DNA of 33,985 bases from Hyphomicrobium_A sp964405975. Lineage in GTDB: Bacteria > Pseudomonadota > Alphaproteobacteria > Rhizobiales > Hyphomicrobiaceae. The position numbers and the translations under genes were made by a program. The stretch is from positions 1-33,985 of the forward strand of contig CAYOPW010000027.1 of NCBI GenBank assembly GCA_964405975.1, read 5' to 3'. Below the pieces are notes generated by a model, which was not told where the DNA came from, searched no databases, and saw only the letters and a program-made list of their open reading frames with translations. Shown here piece after piece: positions 7,725-14,440 of this stretch (the first letter of the stretch is position 1; each line of letters begins with the position of its first letter).

Positions 7725-8456
7725 ATGAAGCCAGCGTTCGGAACGCTTAGGGTGTCGGACGACCTCGCCGCCTTGTCGCGCGCTTGTGCCGACTATTTAT
7801 GCCAGACCGCGCGGGCCGCCAGTGATCGCGTGCTGGTCGCATTGTCTGGCGGCAATACACCCAAGCCTATGTATGAACTTCTGGCCCAAGAGCCGGCGCG
7901 AAGCCAGCTCCCTTGGGACAAGGTGCATTGGATCTTGGGAGATGAGCGTTTCGTCCCGCCATCCAGCCCCGACAGCAATTATGGTATGGCCCGCGCAGCT
8001 TTCCTATCTCATGTACCGGTGCCGCCCGAGAATGTACATCCCGTTACCACTGAAGGGATCACGCTAGAGGAGGCCGCCGAGCAGTATGAGGCGATGCTCA
8101 AGACGCTCTACGGCGCAGACACCTTGCGCGTCGATCAGCCATTGCTGGATATCACCTTGCTGGGGCTCGGACCCGATGGGCACACAGCCTCGCTGCTGCC
8201 AGGACAACCCGTCCTGGAAGAAACCAAGCGTTGGGTCGCACCCGTTCCGCACGGGCGGCCGCAACCGCGCGTGAGCCTCACCTATCCAGCTCTCGACTCC
8301 AGTCGCACCGTCGCCTTTCTGGTAAGCGGGGAGGAGAAACGTGAGATGCTGGACAAGATCTGGTCGGGCGACACGTCCGTTCCGGCCGGGCGCATTCGCC
8401 CGGTAGGCGAGGTCATCTGGTTTGTCGACAAAGCAGCGGCGGGTCGCTGGGCCTGA
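7725..8456 (+). CDS. pgl: 6-phosphogluconolactonase
   Basis: Hydrolyses 6-phosphogluconolactone, the product of Zwf, to 6-phosphogluconate. The 243-residue protein has the SugarP-isomerase-type fold marks: VALSGGNTPKPMYELL at about 38-53, WILGDERFVPP at 69-79, SNYGMAR at 84-90, and LLGLGPDGHTASLLPG at 145-160. Start is ATG at 7725, preceded by CAGGAGG with 7 bases spacing. An in-frame upstream extension to 7665 has no such site and is rejected. It is transcribed divergently from the operon carrying zwf and gnd, so the enzyme between those two steps sits in its own unit, probably co-regulated through the shared gap. Confidence 0.95.
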   Translation: MKPAFGTLRVSDDLAALSRACADYLCQTARAASDRVLVALSGGNTPKPMYELLAQEPARSQLPWDKVHWILGDERFVPPSSPDSNYGMARAAFLSHVPVPPENVHPVTTEGITLEEAAEQYEAMLKTLYGADTLRVDQPLLDITLLGLGPDGHTASLLPGQPVLEETKRWVAPVPHGRPQPRVSLTYPALDSSRTVAFLVSGEEKREMLDKIWSGDTSVPAGRIRPVGEVIWFVDKAAAGRWA

Positions 8457-8512
8457 CACGTAAGATTTCTGTATAACGAATGGCCCGCCTTTTTCGAATT
8501 TGCCCCTGACGC

Positions 8513-8529
8513 AGGCATTCGCAATGCCT
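8513..8529 (+). terminator. Possible terminator after pgl
   Basis: AGGCATT, loop CGC, AATGCCT: a perfect 7-bp stem with a 3-base loop, 57 bp past the pgl stop. It is followed by ATATTCTCC, which is only moderately T-rich, so it is a weak intrinsic terminator candidate or a leader structure of pepN. Confidence 0.45.
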
Positions 8530-8592
8530 ATATTCTCCATGCTCACGCGCTGCTAAGTGCGCGCGGGTCGCCCGCCGCCATATGAGACGCGT

Positions 8593-11244
8593 ATGAAACC
8601 CAAGACGCCCCGTCCCATCTTTCTCAAAAACTACCGGCCTCCTGACTACCTGATCGATAAGGTTGATCTTGACGTTGCACTTCAGCCAGAACGCACGCGC
8701 GTCCGTTCGCGCCTAAGCGTACGCGCCAACCCAAAGGTACGTGGCAAGCGGGCGCCTTTGCGGCTAGATGGCGCGCACATGGATTTGGATGAGATCAGCC
8801 TCAATCGCAAAAGACTTACGCCGAAGGGCTACAAACTCACTGACACATCGCTGACAATCACGAAGACACCGGCAAAACCTTTCACGCTTGAGATTGTCAC
8901 CTACGTCAACCCTGAAGCCAACAAAGCGCTACAGGGCCTCTATCGCACCAACGGCGTTTACTGCACGCAGTGCGAGGCCGAAGGCTTCCGGCGCATCACA
9001 TACTTCCTCGATCGCCCTGATGTGCTCGCCACCTACTCCGTCCGCATCGAGGCGAACCCAGAGGAAGCGCCGGTGCTGTTGGCCAACGGCAACCTGCTGG
9101 AGCGTGGTCTCATTGACGGCGGCAAGCGTCACTATGCGGTTTGGCATGATCCCTTCCCCAAGCCTTCTTATCTCTTTGCTCTCGTCGGCGGCGACTTGTC
9201 GTCCATCGCGTCCAGCTTTCGCACGATGTCGGGACGCGAGGTGGACCTGCGGATCTATATCGAGCACGGCAAGGAGGACCGCGCCGCATGGGCCATGGCT
9301 TCACTTAAGCGGGCGATGCTGTGGGATGAGGAACGTTTCGGCCGCGAGTATGATCTCGACGTGTTCAACATTGTGGCCGTCTCCGACTTCAATATGGGCG
9401 CAATGGAAAACAAGGGGCTCAACGTCTTCAATGATCGCTTGATTCTCGCCTCACGCGAAACGGCCACGGATACCATTTTTGAGGCGATCGAGAGTGTCGT
9501 AGCACACGAATACTTCCACAACTGGACGGGAAACCGCATCACCTGCCGCGATTGGTTCCAGCTTTGCCTCAAGGAGGGGCTGACCGTTTTTCGCGATCAG
9601 GAGTTCTCAGGAGATGAGCGCTCTGAAACCGTGCAGCGCATTCTCGATGTGCGCCGCCTGAAGTCGATGCAGTTTGCTGAGGATGCCGGCCCCTTGGCCC
9701 ACCCCGTTCGGCCTGAGAGCTATATCGAGATCAACAACTTCTATACGGCCACGGTCTACGAGAAGGGTGCCGAGCTTGTGCGCATGATCCAGACGTTGCT
9801 CGGACGCGAGGCGTTTCGGCAAGGTATGGATCTTTACTTTGAGCGCCACGATGGCGAGGCGGCCACAGTGGAGGAGTTCATCACCTGCTTCGAAGACGCA
9901 AGCAAAACAGATCTTACCCAATTCAGGCTGTGGTACTCGCAGGCAGGCACACCAGAGCTCGTATGTGCTCTGCGTTACGACAGCTCGAAGAAAAGGGCCG
10001 AACTCAGCGTGGAGCAGGCGCTATCGCCAACGCCCGGCCAGCACCACAAAAAGCCGTTGCACATTCCTTTGAAGCTCGGTCTGCTGGGCGGAAACGGTCA
10101 GGATGTGGCGTTGAAGCTCGAAGGCGGCGAGGCGCTTAACGATGGCGTGCTCCCTATCACCAAACGTAAGCAGGTCTTCCGATTTGCCGACGTGCCATCG
10201 CGCCCAGTTCCCTCATTGCTGCGCGGGTTTTCGGCGCCCGTGAATGTGACAATCGATCTCTCCGATGACGACGTTGCGTTCCTCATGGCCAACGATACCG
10301 ACCCATTCAATCGCTGGCAGGCCGCCAATAACTATGCCACGCGTATCCTCGTCGACAATGTCCGCTCATTAGCGAAAGGTAAGCGTGCGTCCAAGGGACA
10401 GTCGTATGCCAAGGCGCTCGGTGCCATTGTTATGAACGATACGCTCGAACCGGCCTATCGCGCAGAGTTGCTGAGACTGCCTTCCCCTTCCGACATCGCG
10501 CGCGTGATTGGCAAGAATGTTGACCCTGCCCTCATTTATCGCGCGCACTGCCAGTTATCAGCCTTGGTGGGGCGTACGCTCGGAGACATGCTTGAGGACA
10601 TCTACGAAAACTTGGCGGAGGATGGCCCCTTCTCACCCGACGCGGAAAATGCAGGCCGGCGTGCTATGCGTAACGGCGCATTAACGTTGCTAACCGCGCG
10701 GCGTTCAACCCGAGATCTTGTGCGCCTCTCAAAGCACTACGCAAAAGCATCAAACATGACGGACCGGGCGCACGCACTTTTCCTTCTCGGGGCCCAAAGC
10801 GGCGTGGCACGCGAAAATGCGCTTAACGACTTCTACAAGAACTGGAAGGGTGACAACATTGTCATTGATACGTGGTTTGCTGCCCAGGCCCAGTCGCCGT
10901 TGGCGGCAACACTGCGTCAGGTTAAGAAGTTGACTAAGCACCCACTGTTTTCGCTCACAGCGCCCAACAAGGTGCGCGCGCTCATTGGCACGTTCGCAAT
11001 GGCCAATCCTGTGCAATTTAACCGGCCCGACGGCACAGGCTATGCGTTTCTTGCCGATCAGGTCTTGGCGCTGGACCGCCTTAACCCTCAGATCGCGGCC
11101 CGGATGTTGAGCGCCTTTCGTAGCTGGCGCGCACTCGAAACGGGGCGCAGAGGACAAGCACGCAAAGCGCTGCAACGCATTGCCAAGGCCAAGGGCTCCT
11201 CACCCGACGTGCAGGAAATCGTGTCCAAGATGCTCGAATCGTAA
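8593..11244 (+). CDS. pepN: Aminopeptidase N (M1 family)
   Basis: Zinc metallopeptidase removing N-terminal residues from peptides in the cytoplasm. The 883-residue product is close in length and motif order to E. coli PepN (about 870). It carries YCTQCEAEGFRRITYFLDRPDV near 123-144, the substrate-anchoring GAMENKGLNVFN at 269-280, the zinc site HEYFH at 305-309 with the third ligand Glu at 328 (CLKEGLTVF), and NNFYTATVYEKGAELVRM with the transition-state tyrosine. The C-terminal helical domain is present. The start is less sure: ATG at 8593 begins the conserved part (FLKNYRPPDY) but has no clear ribosome site; GTG at 8557 is an alternative. It stands alone between pgl and a kinase gene. Confidence 0.96.
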   Translation: MKPKTPRPIFLKNYRPPDYLIDKVDLDVALQPERTRVRSRLSVRANPKVRGKRAPLRLDGAHMDLDEISLNRKRLTPKGYKLTDTSLTITKTPAKPFTLEIVTYVNPEANKALQGLYRTNGVYCTQCEAEGFRRITYFLDRPDVLATYSVRIEANPEEAPVLLANGNLLERGLIDGGKRHYAVWHDPFPKPSYLFALVGGDLSSIASSFRTMSGREVDLRIYIEHGKEDRAAWAMASLKRAMLWDEERFGREYDLDVFNIVAVSDFNMGAMENKGLNVFNDRLILASRETATDTIFEAIESVVAHEYFHNWTGNRITCRDWFQLCLKEGLTVFRDQEFSGDERSETVQRILDVRRLKSMQFAEDAGPLAHPVRPESYIEINNFYTATVYEKGAELVRMIQTLLGREAFRQGMDLYFERHDGEAATVEEFITCFEDASKTDLTQFRLWYSQAGTPELVCALRYDSSKKRAELSVEQALSPTPGQHHKKPLHIPLKLGLLGGNGQDVALKLEGGEALNDGVLPITKRKQVFRFADVPSRPVPSLLRGFSAPVNVTIDLSDDDVAFLMANDTDPFNRWQAANNYATRILVDNVRSLAKGKRASKGQSYAKALGAIVMNDTLEPAYRAELLRLPSPSDIARVIGKNVDPALIYRAHCQLSALVGRTLGDMLEDIYENLAEDGPFSPDAENAGRRAMRNGALTLLTARRSTRDLVRLSKHYAKASNMTDRAHALFLLGAQSGVARENALNDFYKNWKGDNIVIDTWFAAQAQSPLAATLRQVKKLTKHPLFSLTAPNKVRALIGTFAMANPVQFNRPDGTGYAFLADQVLALDRLNPQIAARMLSAFRSWRALETGRRGQARKALQRIAKAKGSSPDVQEIVSKMLES

Positions 11245-11332
11245 CATTCGAAAAATTTATTGCCTTGATGGACTTATTCCCTCTCGACAGGCGATTCGCG
11301 ATGGTGTCAACTAAGGGGGGTGATTCGGGGTA

Positions 11333-11352
11333 GCGGATTCGCTCGGATCCGC
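11333..11352 (+). terminator. Possible weak terminator between pepN and kinase gene
   Basis: GCGGAT, an 8-base spacer, ATCCGC, followed within six bases by a short T run (GCATTTTAAA). It lies about 90 bp after pepN and 37 bp before the next ATG, so it could end pepN transcripts or be a leader hairpin of the kinase gene. The stem is only 6 bp. Confidence 0.3.
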
Positions 11353-11388
11353 AGGGCATTTTAAATACAATTCGGCGAGGAGAGAGGA

Positions 11389-12528
11389 ATGGCGTGTACA
11401 ACGTCAGTCGGTGCACGCGTGCGGCCCACGCTCTGGCGGGCTGCCGGACCGCAGACGAAATATGCCGCCGTCCTTGTGCGGACTCTATTGCGATCCCTAA
11501 ATCGCTGTCATCCAAGTTTCGCTCTCGCCCTGCCCCTTGCCGCTCTCGGTCTTCTCTCTCCCCTTTTGCCCTATGGTCTTCTTGCCGCCCTGCTACTGAC
11601 AACGGGTGCCGCGATCGCTGCCCTCGGCATTCCCAACATCCGCACAGCGCCGGATCGCACTGGCCAAAAGCAGCCAGCGAACCCGCCACGCGATTGCACT
11701 GTTGAGCAGACGGCCGATACACACACAACATTCTTTGCCACGGAGATTGCGCTTGAACGTCGCGCCCAGCGACTCGCTGAGATCGCCTGCGCCGCATCGC
11801 CGTCACGCGAGGCCAACGAACAGAAAGATAGGAATTGGGCGGAGTTGATGGCACGCGTCAATCACGAATTGCGCACACCGCTCAACGCCGTCATTGGCTT
11901 TTCTGACATGATGGCGCTCAAACTCTTTGGTCCCGTCGGCGACCCGCGCTATGAGGACTATATCCGTCACATTCGCGATAGCGCCAATGAGCTTCTAAAG
12001 TCGGCTGAAGACACAATGGCGCTGACGGCGCTGGTTGCTCACCCAAGCGCCTGCGATGGCGCCAAAACGTTCGAGCTGGAAGAGTTGGCACGAGAGGCCT
12101 GGGCGTTTCTTTCGGCCAAGGCCGCAACGCGCGGGGTTGAGATCGAGTTGTGCGTCCCCGCTCAACTCGAGGTTCTGGGCGAGCCGCGCGCACTGCGCCA
12201 AATCCTTGTCAATGTTCTTTCAGAAGGGATTTCCCGCGCGGGCCACGGTGCCAAGATCAAGATCTCCGCCTCAGTCGAAGAGGAACTCGTTCAGCTCTAT
12301 TTCGCGGTTTCGAAAGAACTCTCCAACGTCACGCGCGATGGTAGCTCGCTGGCGATATGCCTAGCGCGTGCACTTCTTGAAATGCACGGTTCGTCGCTGT
12401 TGGAGATTGAGTGTCCGGTGCGCGGATGGGGTGCCGTTACCGTCCTTGATCGCGCGGCCCAGCCCGACTTCTTCATGGACGGAAAAATCGCGGCGACGCA
12501 CGCGACCGCTCCTGCGCTTGCAAGCTAG
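11389..12528 (+). CDS. Membrane histidine kinase with degenerate ATPase domain
   Basis: 379 residues. A hydrophobic stretch at about 43-80 gives one or two membrane segments. After a linker comes a normal dimerisation/phosphoacceptor domain with MARVNHELRTPLNAVIGFSDMM (H159) and the alphaproteobacterial sequence FGPVGDPRYEDYIRHI. The following ATP-binding domain is recognisable only by position: the N-box reads ILVNVLSEGIS (272-282) where an Asn-containing LxNAIKF is expected, and there is no DxGxG or GxGLGL box. It may therefore be unable to bind ATP and act as a phosphotransfer or scaffold protein, or as a partner of another kinase. Start ATG is preceded by GAGGAGAGAGGA. No response regulator is adjacent; its stop shares CTAG with the metal-sensor gene on the other strand. 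Confidence 0.8.
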   Translation: MACTTSVGARVRPTLWRAAGPQTKYAAVLVRTLLRSLNRCHPSFALALPLAALGLLSPLLPYGLLAALLLTTGAAIAALGIPNIRTAPDRTGQKQPANPPRDCTVEQTADTHTTFFATEIALERRAQRLAEIACAASPSREANEQKDRNWAELMARVNHELRTPLNAVIGFSDMMALKLFGPVGDPRYEDYIRHIRDSANELLKSAEDTMALTALVAHPSACDGAKTFELEELAREAWAFLSAKAATRGVEIELCVPAQLEVLGEPRALRQILVNVLSEGISRAGHGAKIKISASVEEELVQLYFAVSKELSNVTRDGSSLAICLARALLEMHGSSLLEIECPVRGWGAVTVLDRAAQPDFFMDGKIAATHATAPALAS

Positions 12529-13061
12529 CGGATCGAAGGCTTCTCATCATCGCCATTGCGCCAACGGTGTCGGCGATACCGGTAGTGCTTCCGGTGACTC
12601 TCCAGCCATTTGTATAATTCCTGCCGCTCCTCGTCCGTCAGCTTAGCGGCCGTGCCGGCGAAAATAGCCATCTTTGCGCGCTGGTATTCAGCATCCGCGG
12701 CTATGACCGCATCGAGCGCTTCGTTGAGTTTTGTCTCCTCGAACGGCTGCTCAATGAGCATTTTGCGCGCAGCCGTGCGAGCGGACCATACCTCTTTGCG
12801 CAGCGGTTTTAGCTTTACCCTGCCGTCCTTAATCGCAGCGCGGATCACGTCGCGACGGTCCTGCGGGAGTGTGCGAGCAAAGCCATAAAGCCCAAACGAT
12901 TTGTGACCTTGCCATCCCCAGCCGTGACCATGCCGGGCTAGCAGGAGGGCGCCGCCCACCGCTCCAATGATCAGCGCATTGAGAGCAAGAGAAATGATCA
13001 ACGCAACGCGCAGCCGCCTGCAACTGGCCCCCTTCGATGCTGGCGTATTGTCGCTCGTCAT
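12525..13061 (-). CDS. Periplasmic heavy-metal-sensor-like membrane protein
   Basis: 178 residues: short cytoplasmic N-terminus, one membrane segment at about 18-42, then a periplasmic domain. Just after the membrane lies a HGHGWGWQGHKS stretch with several histidines, then PQDRRDVIRAAI and long charged helices (about 75-145) ending in LTDEERQELYKWLESHRKHY. This is the layout of the Metal_resist/CnrX-like all-helical sensors (CnrX, Spy/CpxP-like relatives). The C-terminus is rich in Arg and His. Start ATG has GGAGAGGAG upstream and overlaps the preceding gene by ATGA. In CnrYXH systems such a sensor controls release of an ECF sigma factor through a membrane anti-sigma factor; the same three components occur here. 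Metal specificity is not visible. Confidence 0.75.
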   Translation of the reverse strand: MTSDNTPASKGASCRRLRVALIISLALNALIIGAVGGALLLARHGHGWGWQGHKSFGLYGFARTLPQDRRDVIRAAIKDGRVKLKPLRKEVWSARTAARKMLIEQPFEETKLNEALDAVIAADAEYQRAKMAIFAGTAAKLTDEERQELYKWLESHRKHYRYRRHRWRNGDDEKPSIR

Positions 13062-13612
13062 AAAAGCTCCTCTCCGGCCCACGCGACCATGTCTTCATCC
13101 AGCGCAAGCTGCGTTTCAACGGCATCGCTTGAACTCAGCCCGGCCACATCTGCGACCTCTTGCATCGTGGAGTCTAGCGTTCCTGCTGATCCCAGCATCA
13201 CGCCAAGCACCAGGGAAGCCGCCAGTAGCCCGACTGCGGGCCATTCGCTCGCGCCAAAGGCTCCGGCAGATTGCGGACGGCGCATCCACGCGGGCAGCTT
13301 GACGATATTCGACACGGCGAACGGTACCGCTTTTCCTGCGCTAAGAGAGGTGCTTTCCGTCACACGCGCGGCGGCCATGATGCGCAAGCTCAGCGCTTGT
13401 TCCTGCTCCTCCTTGACGATTGGCGCCACATCGAGAAGCCGATCGAGCGCATCGGCCTCCTCCACAATACGCTGGGCCTCGGGCTCGTTGGCAATAAGGC
13501 TTGCAAACCGCAAGCGCTCGCGGGCCGGCCAGCGCGTCCTGTCAGCCCCATAGATCTCTAAGAGGCGTTCCAGCGCATCGACTTCCTTTGACTGTCTTTC
13601 GTGGGTGCTCAT
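13058..13612 (-). CDS. Single-pass membrane protein, probable anti-sigma factor
   Basis: 184 residues with no strong match to a named family that I recognise. The N-terminal cytoplasmic part has VDALERLLEIYGADRTRWPARER, a motif seen in small membrane proteins beside alphaproteobacterial ECF sigma genes, followed by a helical acidic segment (ANEPEAQRIVEEADALDRLL). One membrane segment lies at about 124-142 and an acidic C-terminus of about 40 residues follows. Position between the sigma gene (43 bp upstream) and the CnrX-like sensor (ATGA overlap) makes an anti-sigma role the best inference. Start is uncertain: ATG at 13612 has only a weak AAGAAG, and upstream starts at 13669 or 13699 would overlap the sigma gene. 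Confidence 0.65.
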   Translation of the reverse strand: MSTHERQSKEVDALERLLEIYGADRTRWPARERLRFASLIANEPEAQRIVEEADALDRLLDVAPIVKEEQEQALSLRIMAAARVTESTSLSAGKAVPFAVSNIVKLPAWMRRPQSAGAFGASEWPAVGLLAASLVLGVMLGSAGTLDSTMQEVADVAGLSSSDAVETQLALDEDMVAWAGEELL

Positions 13613-13655
13613 CTTCTTGATCTCGTTTCTCGCGTTCCGTTCCTTTGCCACCGCA

Positions 13656-14297
13656 TCACCGCGCCTCATCGTTCGCCAAGAGCTCGCGCCACTCATCACG
13701 TAGCGCTACTTTCAAGCTTCTTCGCGCGCGTGCAAGAAGCGACTCCACCGCTTCATCTGAGGCGCCCATGATCCGCCCCACCTCGACCTGACTTAACCCT
13801 TCATAGTGGAAGAGCGTCAGCGCCGTGCGCTGGCGGTCGGGCAATCCTTTTATCGCCGCTGCGACGCGCGCGCTGGCGTCCTGCGCCTCGACTTGCGTCA
13901 ACTGATCGGCAGGTTCTGCCCGCTCGGGCACGTCGTCCGTCACCGTGAAGCGGCGGCTTGAGCGCATCTTGTCGATGCACAAGTTTGACACCACGCGCCG
14001 CAGCCACGGCCTTAACCCATACGCCCCTACTTCGAGCGCTTCACGAGAGCGCCATAACTTGAGCAGTGCTTCTTGCGTCACGTCCTCAGCTTCGGCGTCG
14101 TCGCGCAGCATCCTTCGCGCGAGCACGAGCAGGCCGGAAAGGTGCCGCTCGACAAGCGAACGAAACGCAGCCTCATTGCCGTCGGCGGCGCCTGCGAGCA
14201 ACGCAGCGTCATCCGATTCTTTTGAGCCGCTCACGGGTGAACCGTGTGGACCCGGGACGATCCGTTTCGCCGCCACGTGAAGCCTCGGCATGGCCAT
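13656..14297 (-). CDS. ECF-type RNA polymerase sigma factor
   Basis: About 213 residues. Region 2 is clear: AFRSLVERHLSGLLVLARRML followed by DDAEAEDVTQEALLKLWRS (core binding and -10 recognition), and LRPWLRRVVSNLCIDKMRSSRR. Region 4 has LPDRQRTALTLFHYEGLSQVEVGRIMG with a helix-turn-helix ending AVESLLARARRSLKVAL (-35 recognition). There is no region 1.1 or 3, as expected for the extracytoplasmic-function class. The start is open: GTG 14315, ATG 14297 (weak GGAAAAAG) and GTG 14234 are all in frame, and the first 30-odd residues are not conserved-looking. It is the first gene of the sigma/anti-sigma/metal-sensor operon and lies about 140 bp after glnE on the same strand. Confidence 0.88.
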   Translation of the reverse strand: MAMPRLHVAAKRIVPGPHGSPVSGSKESDDAALLAGAADGNEAAFRSLVERHLSGLLVLARRMLRDDAEAEDVTQEALLKLWRSREALEVGAYGLRPWLRRVVSNLCIDKMRSSRRFTVTDDVPERAEPADQLTQVEAQDASARVAAAIKGLPDRQRTALTLFHYEGLSQVEVGRIMGASDEAVESLLARARRSLKVALRDEWRELLANDEAR

Positions 14298-14440
14298 TGA
14301 ACACTTTTTCCACACTAGCGCCGGATTCGGGCATTCTGCGAGCCCTGTGTCCAGCCCCAGCTTGTGCGGCCTTCCAATGGGCTAACAGTGAGAAAAACGG
14401 GCGATTAGCGCAAATCCGTCGCTGCTGGCATGGCGGCTCG

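Noticed and set aside
11081..11854. 257-codon minus-strand open frame spanning the pepN end and kinase start
   Set aside because: It overlaps two supported genes on the other strand, is rich in Arg/Ser/Pro without motifs, and has no ribosome site.
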